Shown here: one piece after another, positions 52,997-60,411 of the stretch
Layout of the letters: the number at the start of each line of letters is the position of its first letter
Position numbering within the stretch: the stretch's first letter is position 1
NCBI GenBank assembly: GCA_965220695.1
Contig: OZ244838.1
Location: forward strand, 5,084,001 to 5,148,000
Origin: UBA9620 sp965220695
Lineage (GTDB): Bacteria; Acidobacteriota; Vicinamibacteria; Vicinamibacterales; UBA8438
Direction: 5' to 3'
Length of the DNA stretch: 64,000 bases
Notes under the pieces: generated by a model
Told to the model about the DNA's origin: nothing
Database searches by the model: none
Seen by the model: only the letters and a program-made list of their open reading frames with translations
Position numbers and translations under genes: made by a program

Positions 52997-53737
52997 TCAG
53001 TACAAGTGCCGGCCGCCGTCCACGCGCAGGGTCTCACCGGTCATGAAGTCGGTGGCGACCAGCGCGAGGACCGCCTTGACCACTTCGCCGGCGCCGCCCC
53101 AGCGCCCGAGCGGAGTCACCTGCGTCACCTGAGCCACGGCGGACGCATCAAGGTGATCGGGCGGGATCATGGGACCCGGCGCCACCGCGTTGACGAGAAT
53201 CCCATCGCCGGCGAGTTCGAGGGCCAGCGCCTCGGTCAGCGCGATCACCCCGGATTTGGCGACGTGGTAGGGCAGGAATCCGACGTATCGCGGGCGTCCG
53301 CTCGCGGCAGTCCAGTCCGAGAAGTTGATGATTCGGCCGCCCCCCTGCGCCCGCATGTGCGGCACCGCCGCCTTGGCGCACAGGAACGCCGCCTTGAGAT
53401 CGACCGCCAGTCCGTCGTCCCAGTCGTCCTCGGTCAGTGCGTCGAACTCGTGGCGCACATAGACGGACGCCATGTTGACCAGAATGTCGAGCCGCCCGAA
53501 CGCCTCGACCACACGGCCCGTCAGCTCGGTGCACGCCGCCGGCTGCGTCAGGTCGGCGCCGATTGCGATACCACGCCGTCCGGCGGACCGAACGGCCGCC
53601 GACGCGCGCTCGGCATCGGCCGCCGACTGCCGATAAGACAACGCCACATCGGCGCCGCCGGCGGCGAACGCGGTCGCCAGCGCCTCGCCGATCCGCTTGC
53701 CACCGGTGATGAGGACAGCCCGGCCCGAAAGGTTCAC
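52997..53737 (-). CDS. Short-chain dehydrogenase/reductase, pteridine-reductase-like
   Basis: The 246-aa protein is a Rossmann-fold NAD(P)H-dependent SDR. The dinucleotide motif is ITGGKRIGEALA, similar to pteridine reductases but one residue shorter than the usual TGGxxRIG. Other motifs are DILVNMAS, the active-site Ser in IINFSDW and the YxxxK pair in YHVAKSG. The end, DFMTGETLRVDGGRHLY, is standard. A role in reducing biopterin, folate or a 3-oxoacyl substrate is possible. The start is GTG 53737. The gene lies 26 bases downstream of the 150-aa hypothetical gene on the same strand and may be in its operon. Confidence 0.8.
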   Translation of the reverse strand: MNLSGRAVLITGGKRIGEALATAFAAGGADVALSYRQSAADAERASAAVRSAGRRGIAIGADLTQPAACTELTGRVVEAFGRLDILVNMASVYVRHEFDALTEDDWDDGLAVDLKAAFLCAKAAVPHMRAQGGGRIINFSDWTAASGRPRYVGFLPYHVAKSGVIALTEALALELAGDGILVNAVAPGPMIPPDHLDASAVAQVTQVTPLGRWGGAGEVVKAVLALVATDFMTGETLRVDGGRHLY

Positions 53738-53763
53738 GCTGCGCGCGGTTCCACCACGAACTC

Positions 53764-54216
53764 CTACGGTGGCGGCTCTTCGTTGGCCAGCGCCGCCGCC
53801 GGAATCGCCTCGGAGGCGCGGGGACGCAGGATTTCGTCAACCAGGAAGAGATCGGTCAACACCGCACGCAGATGAATCGAGCCGTTCAGGTTGTCGATGA
53901 CCTGACTGCTGATATCGGGTTGCGCCAGGACGAGCTGCAGCGCCCTCCGGGCGTTTGCCGCGTCGCCGTCGATGACTTCGAAGAACGCGTCGTAGCGAGC
54001 CGACGGCTCCAGGCCGCGTTCGCGAACGAGTCCGGAGAGGAACTCGCCCAGCCCCCCGAGCCCCGCGTCCATCTCTTCGATGACCCGCCGCAACTCGCCG
54101 CCGGTCTGCGGATCGCCGCCCCGGTAGCCCTTGGCGGCATAGCTCAGAAAGTACTCGTAGCCGCCCTCGATCGCGTCGATCCTTGTCTTCAGCACCGCCG
54201 TCGCCGTATCGGACAC
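53764..54216 (-). CDS. Conserved hypothetical helical protein
   Basis: The 150-aa protein (VSDTATAVLKTRIDAIEGGYE to EEPPP) has no motif I recognise. It is mostly helical and acidic, without membrane segments or a signal peptide. GTG 54216 begins two bases after the TAG of the cytochrome b gene, with AGGG upstream; a GTG at 54237 overlapping the previous gene is possible. The tight spacing means co-translation with the cytochrome b subunit, so it may act in assembly or as a regulatory partner. Confidence 0.55.
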   Translation of the reverse strand: MSDTATAVLKTRIDAIEGGYEYFLSYAAKGYRGGDPQTGGELRRVIEEMDAGLGGLGEFLSGLVRERGLEPSARYDAFFEVIDGDAANARRALQLVLAQPDISSQVIDNLNGSIHLRAVLTDLFLVDEILRPRASEAIPAAALANEEPPP

Positions 54217-54218
54217 GC

Positions 54219-55028
54219 CTATCCCTTTACCTTCCACTTGCCAGGATCATGGTGCGAGAGATAGTCCGACCGGCTCACCCAGCCGAAGATCATCGACTTC
54301 GTGATCCAGAGCTTCTCGGGGCGGATGGCGAAATAGATGTGCGTGATGGTGAGGGTCACGAACAGCACCGAGGCGAACCCGTGCAGCGAATAGACGACGC
54401 CCCAGCCGGCCTCGCTGAAGACCAAGTCGTTCCGCGGCACGATCGGCGTGTCGATGCGCAGCATCATCACCAACCCGGTCGCCGAGACGAGCAGGCCGAA
54501 GACCGAGACGGCCAGGTGATAGAGCTTGTGGTCGAGCGGATACTTGCCGTGCTTGCCGATGTCGGCGCTCTGGCCGAGCTGACGCTTCGTCCGCTGCACC
54601 GCCTCGCCGAGGTCGCGCGGCAGGATCCAGATCGACCAGAAGTCCAGAAAGAAGGATGCATGGACGATGTGATAGAGGATGCAGAGGATCAGAATCAACC
54701 CGGAGATCCAGTGGATGTTCAGCCAGTCGAACTCGAGACCCAGGATCGGCAGAAACCCGGTCGCCAGGAGGGTGAGCATCGACGCGGCCATCACCCAGTG
54801 GAACATGCGGGCCGCGCCGGTGTGCCGCACGATCTTGTCCGGAATCCCTTCGATCTCCACCGTGGCGGCCTCGGCGGTTACCACCCTCGGCTTCCAGACG
54901 ACCACGTACGCCGCGTGGAACAGGATGAATGCGATCCCCGCCCAGAACGACATGGTCAGGAGAACCCAGGAGATGCGAATGAGAATCTCCTGTCCCCACG
55001 GGTCAGTTCCTACTTGAAAGAGTTCCAT
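54219..55028 (-). CDS. Cytochrome b561-type membrane subunit
   Basis: The 269-aa protein has four or five membrane helices with histidines positioned for two b hemes: GAARMFHWVMAASM, YHIVHASFFLDF, HKLYHLAVSVFG and YSLHGFASVLF...THIYFAI. This is the prokaryotic cytochrome b561 / formate-dehydrogenase gamma / Ni,Fe-hydrogenase cytochrome b family, transferring electrons from a periplasmic enzyme to quinone. No catalytic subunit is next to it, so the donor is unknown. GGGGGC precedes ATG 55028. It is the first gene of a minus-strand group with the 150-aa protein and the SDR. Confidence 0.8.
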   Translation of the reverse strand: MELFQVGTDPWGQEILIRISWVLLTMSFWAGIAFILFHAAYVVVWKPRVVTAEAATVEIEGIPDKIVRHTGAARMFHWVMAASMLTLLATGFLPILGLEFDWLNIHWISGLILILCILYHIVHASFFLDFWSIWILPRDLGEAVQRTKRQLGQSADIGKHGKYPLDHKLYHLAVSVFGLLVSATGLVMMLRIDTPIVPRNDLVFSEAGWGVVYSLHGFASVLFVTLTITHIYFAIRPEKLWITKSMIFGWVSRSDYLSHHDPGKWKVKG

Positions 55029-55259
55029 TTACGCCCCCGTGCCTCGAATGGCCCGCCGGTCGGAATGCTGCGGCGACGAACGCATCCGTTCGTGTGTCGA
55101 TGCCTGCACGATACCCGACCCGCACGGGACAGCCCACGCCACCTTGCGCCCCGGCGTCACAGACACTAGGCGGGAAGAATACCGGGGACGCCCCCAGGAT
55201 TCAACTGATACTTCGCCCCAACGGATTCCGATTTGAACTTTGCCGGGTATCAAACGTAT

Positions 55260-55281
55260 GATTCAAATGATCGTTTGAATC
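55260..55281. promoter_or_regulatory. Perfect palindrome, likely TetR operator
   Basis: Arms GATTCAAA and TTTGAATC flank TGATCG, giving a 22-base inverted repeat that ends 25 bases before the TetR-family start. The flanks extend the symmetry (CAAACG at 55251-55256 and CGTTTG at 55272-55277). It is the likely binding site through which the regulator controls itself and the RND operon. Confidence 0.65.
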
Positions 55282-55306
55282 TCGATTACCGCCAGGATTG
55301 GCAAGA

Positions 55307-55969
55307 ATGACCACAGACACCAAGACGCGAATCCTCGATGCCGCCGAAGAGCTGTTCGCGGACCATGGGTTTCCCGCGACCTCCATGCGGGACATCACCC
55401 AGGAAGCCGGCGTCAACCTCGCCGCTATCAATTACCACTTCGGCTCGAAGGAAGCGCTGCTGGTGTCGGTGCTCGAGCGCAAGATTGCGCCGGTCAACCA
55501 GGCCCGCCTGGCCCGGCTGCGCGCGCTGGAGGCCGCTGCCGGCGATCACCCGATCGCGACCGAGGATCTGGTCCGGGCGTTTCTGACCCCGGTCTTCGAA
55601 AAGTGGCAAAAGGAGGATCCGAGCATCCCGAAATATCTGAAGCTGGCGGGACGGATCCACGCCGAGGCCGATCGCGAGCTGCGAACCAAGTTCATCAAAC
55701 ACTTCGACACGGTGTTCGTGCGGTTCTCCGACGCCTTCCAACGCGGCTTGCCCGAGCTGGATCCGGTCGATGTGGGCTGGCGCGTACTGTTCCTGGTCGG
55801 GTCGATGGCGTACACGATGACGTGGGGCGGATCGCTCATCGAGCTCGAAGGCGAGGCGCCCCGCGACCCGGAAGAGATATTCGAAGCGCTCATCCAGTAT
55901 TCGACGGCCGGTATAGCCGCACCGGCGCTGCAGCCGGTCGCCGTCGCCGCCGCGAGGGGCGCTCGATGA
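55307..55969 (+). CDS. TetR-family repressor of the RND operon
   Basis: The 220-aa protein has the TetR helix-turn-helix at residues 5-50 (RILDAAEELFADHGF, ATSMRDITQEAGVNLAAINYHFGSKEALL), followed by a helical ligand-binding domain. It resembles the CerR/AefR-type regulators of efflux pumps. ATG 55307 follows AGGA; an in-frame TTG nine bases earlier is the alternative. The gene ends in ATGA shared with the outer-membrane factor gene, so it is the first gene of the efflux operon and should be co-expressed. A palindrome lies upstream. Confidence 0.85.
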   Translation: MTTDTKTRILDAAEELFADHGFPATSMRDITQEAGVNLAAINYHFGSKEALLVSVLERKIAPVNQARLARLRALEAAAGDHPIATEDLVRAFLTPVFEKWQKEDPSIPKYLKLAGRIHAEADRELRTKFIKHFDTVFVRFSDAFQRGLPELDPVDVGWRVLFLVGSMAYTMTWGGSLIELEGEAPRDPEEIFEALIQYSTAGIAAPALQPVAVAAARGAR

Positions 55970-57390
55970 GGCGCGCCACCACCATTGCGCTGTTGGCGCT
56001 GGTCGCCGGGTGCGCCACGGCGCCGCCGGTCGAACTCCTGGCGCTCGACGTGGATGTGCCGGGGGCCTGGACGGCCCGTGCGGACACGGGCGCGGCGCCG
56101 GACCTGACGTGGTGGACCGACTTCGGGGTACCGGAACTCGACGAGCTGGTCAGGACCGCGCTGGCCCGCAACTATGACCTGCAGGCGGCCGCCGCGCGGC
56201 TCGAACTGGCCGCGGCCGACGCACGCATCGCCGCCGCCGATCTGCAGCCGGCGTTGCAGGCCGGCCTGAACGGCTCGACACGGAAACAGAACTTCATCGG
56301 CTTCCCGATTCCCGGCAGCGAAGACCGCGTGCTCAGCTCGATCTTCTCGAACTTCGGCGTGTCGCTCGACGTCACGTGGGAAGTCGATCTCTGGGACCGG
56401 CTGCGGTCCGGCGCGCGGGCGGCGCTGGCCGATCTGCAATCGAGCGCCGCCGACCTGCGCGGAGCGCAGCTTTCGCTCGCGGGGCAGACCGTCAAGGCCT
56501 GGTTCGCGGCGGCGGAGGCGGAACGTCAGCTCAGGCTCGCCGAAGAGACCGTCGCGAGCTTCAGCACGTCTGCCGAGCAGACCCGCGCACGGTTCGAACA
56601 GGGACTGCGTCCGTCGCTCGACGTGCGGCTGGCGCTGTCGAGTCTGTCGAATGCCGAAGCGTTGCGCGCGCAGCGGCGCCAGCAGTTGGACGCTGCCGTG
56701 CGTCAGATCGAAGTGCTGCTCGGACGCTATGCCGCGGGCACCCTGGCCACCCCCTCGGACCTGCCGGACACACCGCCCGCCATTCCCGGCGGGCTGCCCG
56801 CCGCCCTGGTGAGCCGCCGCCCCGACCTCGTGGCCGCCGAGCGCCGGGTCACCGCGGCCGGACAACGTCTGCGGGTCTCCCAAGCCGAGTTGTATCCCCG
56901 CATCAGCCTCACCGGCAATACGGGTACGTCGACCAGCGCGCTGAAAGACCTGATCAACGGCGATTTCGGCATCTGGAGTCTGCTCGGCAATCTGGTCCAA
57001 CCGCTGTTCCAGGGCGGACGCCTGCGGGCGGGGGTCGACCGCGCGGAAGCCCGCGCCGCGGAAGAACTGGCCGCGTACGCCAACACCGCCCTCCAGGCGT
57101 TCTCTGAAGTCGAGACGGCGCTGGCCGCCGAAGAGCTGCTGGCTGAGCGTCTTGGTCACCTGGAATCGTCGGTCGAACAATCACGCGCCGCGGAACGACT
57201 GGCCGACGATCGCTACCGTGCCGGTCTCGGCGACTACATCGCCGTGCTCGAATCCCAGCGGCTCGCGCTGCAGGCGGAAGGCGATCTGATCGCCGGCCGC
57301 CGCCAGCGGCTCGAGAACCGTGTCGACCTCTATCTGGCCCTCGGCGGCGGGTTCGATCCACCGCCGGCGACGATCGGGTTGCAGCCATGA
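55966..57390 (+). CDS. RND outer-membrane factor (TolC/NodT family)
   Basis: The 474-aa lipoprotein begins MRRATTIALLALVAGCATAP, with a lipobox (LVAGC). Two outer-membrane-efflux repeats follow, with long helices (VRTALARNYDLQAAAARLEL, FGVSLDVTWEVDLWDRLRSG, LVSRRPDLVAAERRVTAAGQ, LYPRISLTGN). The motif RRPDL and the repeat symmetry are those of NodT-type channels. ATG 55966 overlaps the regulator stop (ATGA). The product forms the exit duct of the pump encoded by the next two genes. Confidence 0.9.
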   Translation: MRRATTIALLALVAGCATAPPVELLALDVDVPGAWTARADTGAAPDLTWWTDFGVPELDELVRTALARNYDLQAAAARLELAAADARIAAADLQPALQAGLNGSTRKQNFIGFPIPGSEDRVLSSIFSNFGVSLDVTWEVDLWDRLRSGARAALADLQSSAADLRGAQLSLAGQTVKAWFAAAEAERQLRLAEETVASFSTSAEQTRARFEQGLRPSLDVRLALSSLSNAEALRAQRRQQLDAAVRQIEVLLGRYAAGTLATPSDLPDTPPAIPGGLPAALVSRRPDLVAAERRVTAAGQRLRVSQAELYPRISLTGNTGTSTSALKDLINGDFGIWSLLGNLVQPLFQGGRLRAGVDRAEARAAEELAAYANTALQAFSEVETALAAEELLAERLGHLESSVEQSRAAERLADDRYRAGLGDYIAVLESQRLALQAEGDLIAGRRQRLENRVDLYLALGGGFDPPPATIGLQP

Positions 57391-57411
57391 CCCGGAACTG
57401 AGAGTGCACTG

Positions 57412-60411
57412 ATGTCACGAATTCCAATCCGAATCCTGCGGGTAGTCTTGCCGATTCTGGTGGTGAGCGGCGCCGCCGGCGTAGCCTACGTGATGTATCT
57501 GAACCGCCCGCCGGTCGAAACCCGGGTGCCGGTCGTGGAACCGCCCAGCGTCCGTATCCAGCGCGTCACGTTCGAATCGGTGGCGCTGACGGTCAGCAGT
57601 CAAGGCAGTGTGCAGCCGCGGACGTCGAGCCAGCTCGTCCCTGAGATTTCCGGACCGGTCATCGAGGTCGCCCCATCGTTCGCGGTCGGCGGCTTTTTCG
57701 AGGCCGGAGACGTATTGCTGAGAATCGACCCCTACGATTACCAGCAGGCGGTGATCACCGGGCGGGCGCAACTGGCGGAAGCGCAGCTCCGCGTCGCGCA
57801 GGAAGAGGCCGAGGCCGAAGTCGCCCGGCGCGAGTGGCAAGAACTCGGCCGCGGCGACGCCAGCGCCCTGACGCTCAGGCAACCGCAGGTCGACGAGGCC
57901 CGCGCCGCTGTCGCCTCGGCTGAAGCGGCGCTGGATCGCGCGGCGCGAGACCTCGAACGCGCCGAAATCAAGGCGCCCTACGCCGGTCGCGTGCAGAGCA
58001 AGGACGTCGACATCGGCCAGTTCGTGAACAAGGGCACCGCCGTCGCGCGGATCTACGCCGTGGACTCGGCCGAGATCCGGCTCCCGCTTCCCGATGAGGA
58101 ACTGGCCTATCTGAACGTCCAGATGTCGTATCGGAACGGCGATCGGCAGTCAGGTCCGCCGGTCACGATCTCGTCCGCCTTCGGTGGCCGCGAACACACC
58201 TGGCAGGGACGCATCGTGCGGACGGAAAGCGAGATCGATTCGGTCAGCCGCATGGTGCATGTCGTCGCGGAGGTACGCGATCCCTACGCCGCGAGCGGCG
58301 ACCCGTCCCGGCCCCCACTGGCGTCCGGCATGTTCGTCGAAGCGGACATCCAGGGACGCACGGTGGATGACGTGGTGATTCTGCCGTGGTCGGCGCTGCG
58401 CGGCCGCGACCAGGTGCTGGTTGTCGACGACAACAATCAACTGCGGTTCCGTCCGGTGGAGATCCTGCGTTCCACCAGCGAAGAGGTGCTGGTCAGCGGT
58501 GGTCTCGCAGAAGGGGAAGCGGTGTGCATCTCGGCGCTGGATACCGTCACCGACGGCATGCTGGTACAGGTGATCGACGATGATCCCGGCATTGCCGCCC
58601 GTAACACGGCCCGTCCAGCGCCGGCGGCGTCCGCCGCCTCGGACCGGAATGTGACCGCGGACCGGCCTGACCCCGCCCCGAATCGCAACTCCACCGCGGG
58701 CGCGGGCACCTCCGCCCCGAACCGGAACGTCAACGCGGGCTCCGGCGACCCGGCCCCGACCCGCACCCGCACCACGGGCGCAGGCAACCCCGCCGCGGTC
58801 CAGACCGGCACCGCGGGCGCAGGTAGTCCGGCCGCAGCCCGGACCCGCGCCGCAGGCGCAGGTATCCCGGCCGCAGCCCGGACCCGCGCCGCAAGCGCAG
58901 GTATCCCGGCCGCAGCCCGGACCCGCGCCGCAGGCGCAGGTATCCCGGCCGCAGCCCGGACCCGCGCCGCAGGCACAGGTATCCCGGCCGCAGCCCGGAC
59001 CCGCACCGCGGGCGCAGGTATCCCGGCCGCAGCCCAGGCCCGCGCCGGAAGCACAGGCAACCCGGCGCCGGCTCAAACCCGTCCCGCGGGCGCTGGTGAC
59101 CCGGCCGCGGCGAACCCGGCGAGTCCGCAGGACAGCAGCGACAATCGCGTCTTCGAGGTGGACCCGACGCTGAGCCGCGCCGAACAGTTGGCCGCTATAC
59201 AGCGCGAAGTCGCGCGACTGCTCCGCGCCCAAGCGGCGGCGGCAGCGCGAGCGGGCCGGCCAGCCGGCGGCGCAGGCGGCGGACGAGGCGACCCGACCGC
59301 CGGCCGTGGACGCGGCGCCCGTGCGCCCAGCTCGACGCCTGCCGTCGAGCTTACCCCGGCGGTGCCCAGATCGGCGCCCGCGGGTGAGCCCGCCGCGGCG
59401 GCGCCCAGATCGGCGCCGGCCGCAGATCCGGCGCCCAGCCCGCCTCCACCCGCCGCGGAGCCGGGTCGGCGGGTTGCGGCGGGACCACGCGTTGCGATGC
59501 TGCCCTTCGCGAACCTCTCGCGGAACCCCGCTGACGACCCGATCAGCGATACCCTGACCTCGGCGCTGCGCGCAGCGCTGATGAACCAGGGCATGCTGGG
59601 TGTCGTCCCGCTCGCCGCCGCCGACGAAGCCGAAGCACTGGACGCGGCCGGCGCGCAGGACGCCCGGTGGCTCGTCGGGGGCGCCTACCAGCGCGTGGGC
59701 GACCAGCTTCGGATTACCGCGCGAGTCATCGAGGTCGCCGGCCGTTCGGTACTCGGGTCGATCAAGGTGGACGGCACGGTCGATACCCTCGCGGACCTGA
59801 CCGGCGAGATGGTGTCCGCCCTGCGGATCGAGCTCGTTCGCAGCGTCTCCGTCTCGTCGTCGCCCGCCGTCTCCACGCCGGCGCCACCCGCCGGCGCCGC
59901 CCCGTCTTCACCCGCCGGAGCCGCCCCGACGCGGCCCCCCGTCGCCGATCTCGCCCCGCCGGCGCCGCCGCTGACGGGCACCGGCGTGGCGCTCGCACCG
60001 TTCGTCAACATCTCCCGCGACCCCAACGATGCGCGTCTCACCAATGTGCTGACCACCGCCCTGACCCTCGGACTGCAGGGGCAAGGACTGGCGCCCGTCG
60101 TGACGCTCGAGGTCTCCGACGACGCCGCCCTCGACACCGCCACCCGCCGCAATGCAGCCTGGCTGATCGAAGGCGGGTACCAGCGGGTCGGCGATCAGTT
60201 GCGGGTCACGGCGCAGATTCACGACGTCGCCACCGGTGCGCTGCTGCATTCCGTCAAGGCCGACGGCCGATTCCAGGACTTGCCCCGATTGCTGGAAGAG
60301 GTAGTGGCGGCGGTGCGCGCCGCTCTCGAGACACGTACGGCGATGCGGGCGGCGCCGCCCCGCGATGCGGCGACCGCCGGGGACCCCGCCACTGACGGTG
60401 CGGCTGCATGA
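57412..60411 (+). CDS. RND adaptor fused to repeats and two CsgG/FlgO-like domains
   Basis: The 999-aa protein opens as a standard membrane-fusion protein: a membrane anchor (residues 7-29), a split lipoyl domain, a coiled-coil hairpin (about 110-180, LAEAQLRVAQEEAEAEVARR), IKAPYAGRVQSKDVDIGQFV and a barrel up to about 390. Instead of ending there, it continues with twelve imperfect 13-residue repeats (416-571). A Gln/Arg/Ala linker and a Pro/Ala-rich stretch follow. Two homologous domains come last: residues about 693-805 (VAMLPFANLSRNPADDPISD, GAYQRVGDQLRITARVIEVA) and about 858-975 (VALAPFVNISRDPND, GGYQRVGDQLRVTAQIHDVA). The latter resemble CsgG/FlgO/TolB-N type 'LPF-N-S' domains. Usual adaptors have 350-450 aa. 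ATG is at 57412, and the stop shares ATGA with the pump gene. Confidence 0.8.
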   Translation: MSRIPIRILRVVLPILVVSGAAGVAYVMYLNRPPVETRVPVVEPPSVRIQRVTFESVALTVSSQGSVQPRTSSQLVPEISGPVIEVAPSFAVGGFFEAGDVLLRIDPYDYQQAVITGRAQLAEAQLRVAQEEAEAEVARREWQELGRGDASALTLRQPQVDEARAAVASAEAALDRAARDLERAEIKAPYAGRVQSKDVDIGQFVNKGTAVARIYAVDSAEIRLPLPDEELAYLNVQMSYRNGDRQSGPPVTISSAFGGREHTWQGRIVRTESEIDSVSRMVHVVAEVRDPYAASGDPSRPPLASGMFVEADIQGRTVDDVVILPWSALRGRDQVLVVDDNNQLRFRPVEILRSTSEEVLVSGGLAEGEAVCISALDTVTDGMLVQVIDDDPGIAARNTARPAPAASAASDRNVTADRPDPAPNRNSTAGAGTSAPNRNVNAGSGDPAPTRTRTTGAGNPAAVQTGTAGAGSPAAARTRAAGAGIPAAARTRAASAGIPAAARTRAAGAGIPAAARTRAAGTGIPAAARTRTAGAGIPAAAQARAGSTGNPAPAQTRPAGAGDPAAANPASPQDSSDNRVFEVDPTLSRAEQLAAIQREVARLLRAQAAAAARAGRPAGGAGGGRGDPTAGRGRGARAPSSTPAVELTPAVPRSAPAGEPAAAAPRSAPAADPAPSPPPPAAEPGRRVAAGPRVAMLPFANLSRNPADDPISDTLTSALRAALMNQGMLGVVPLAAADEAEALDAAGAQDARWLVGGAYQRVGDQLRITARVIEVAGRSVLGSIKVDGTVDTLADLTGEMVSALRIELVRSVSVSSSPAVSTPAPPAGAAPSSPAGAAPTRPPVADLAPPAPPLTGTGVALAPFVNISRDPNDARLTNVLTTALTLGLQGQGLAPVVTLEVSDDAALDTATRRNAAWLIEGGYQRVGDQLRVTAQIHDVATGALLHSVKADGRFQDLPRLLEEVVAAVRAALETRTAMRAAPPRDAATAGDPATDGAAA
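58657..59124 (+). repeat. 39-bp coding tandem array, 12 units
   Basis: Twelve in-frame units of 39 bases encode variants of AGAGIPAAARTRA. Units 4 to 9 are nearly identical at DNA level, and the outer units have drifted. This implies recent slippage or unequal crossing-over in the centre. The region is coding and makes a flexible Ala/Gly/Pro/Arg linker in the fused adaptor. Confidence 0.85.

Noticed and set aside
58657..59124. CRISPR-like or non-coding minisatellite
   Set aside because: The 39-base units are contiguous without spacers and keep the reading frame of a long protein, so this is a coding tandem repeat.
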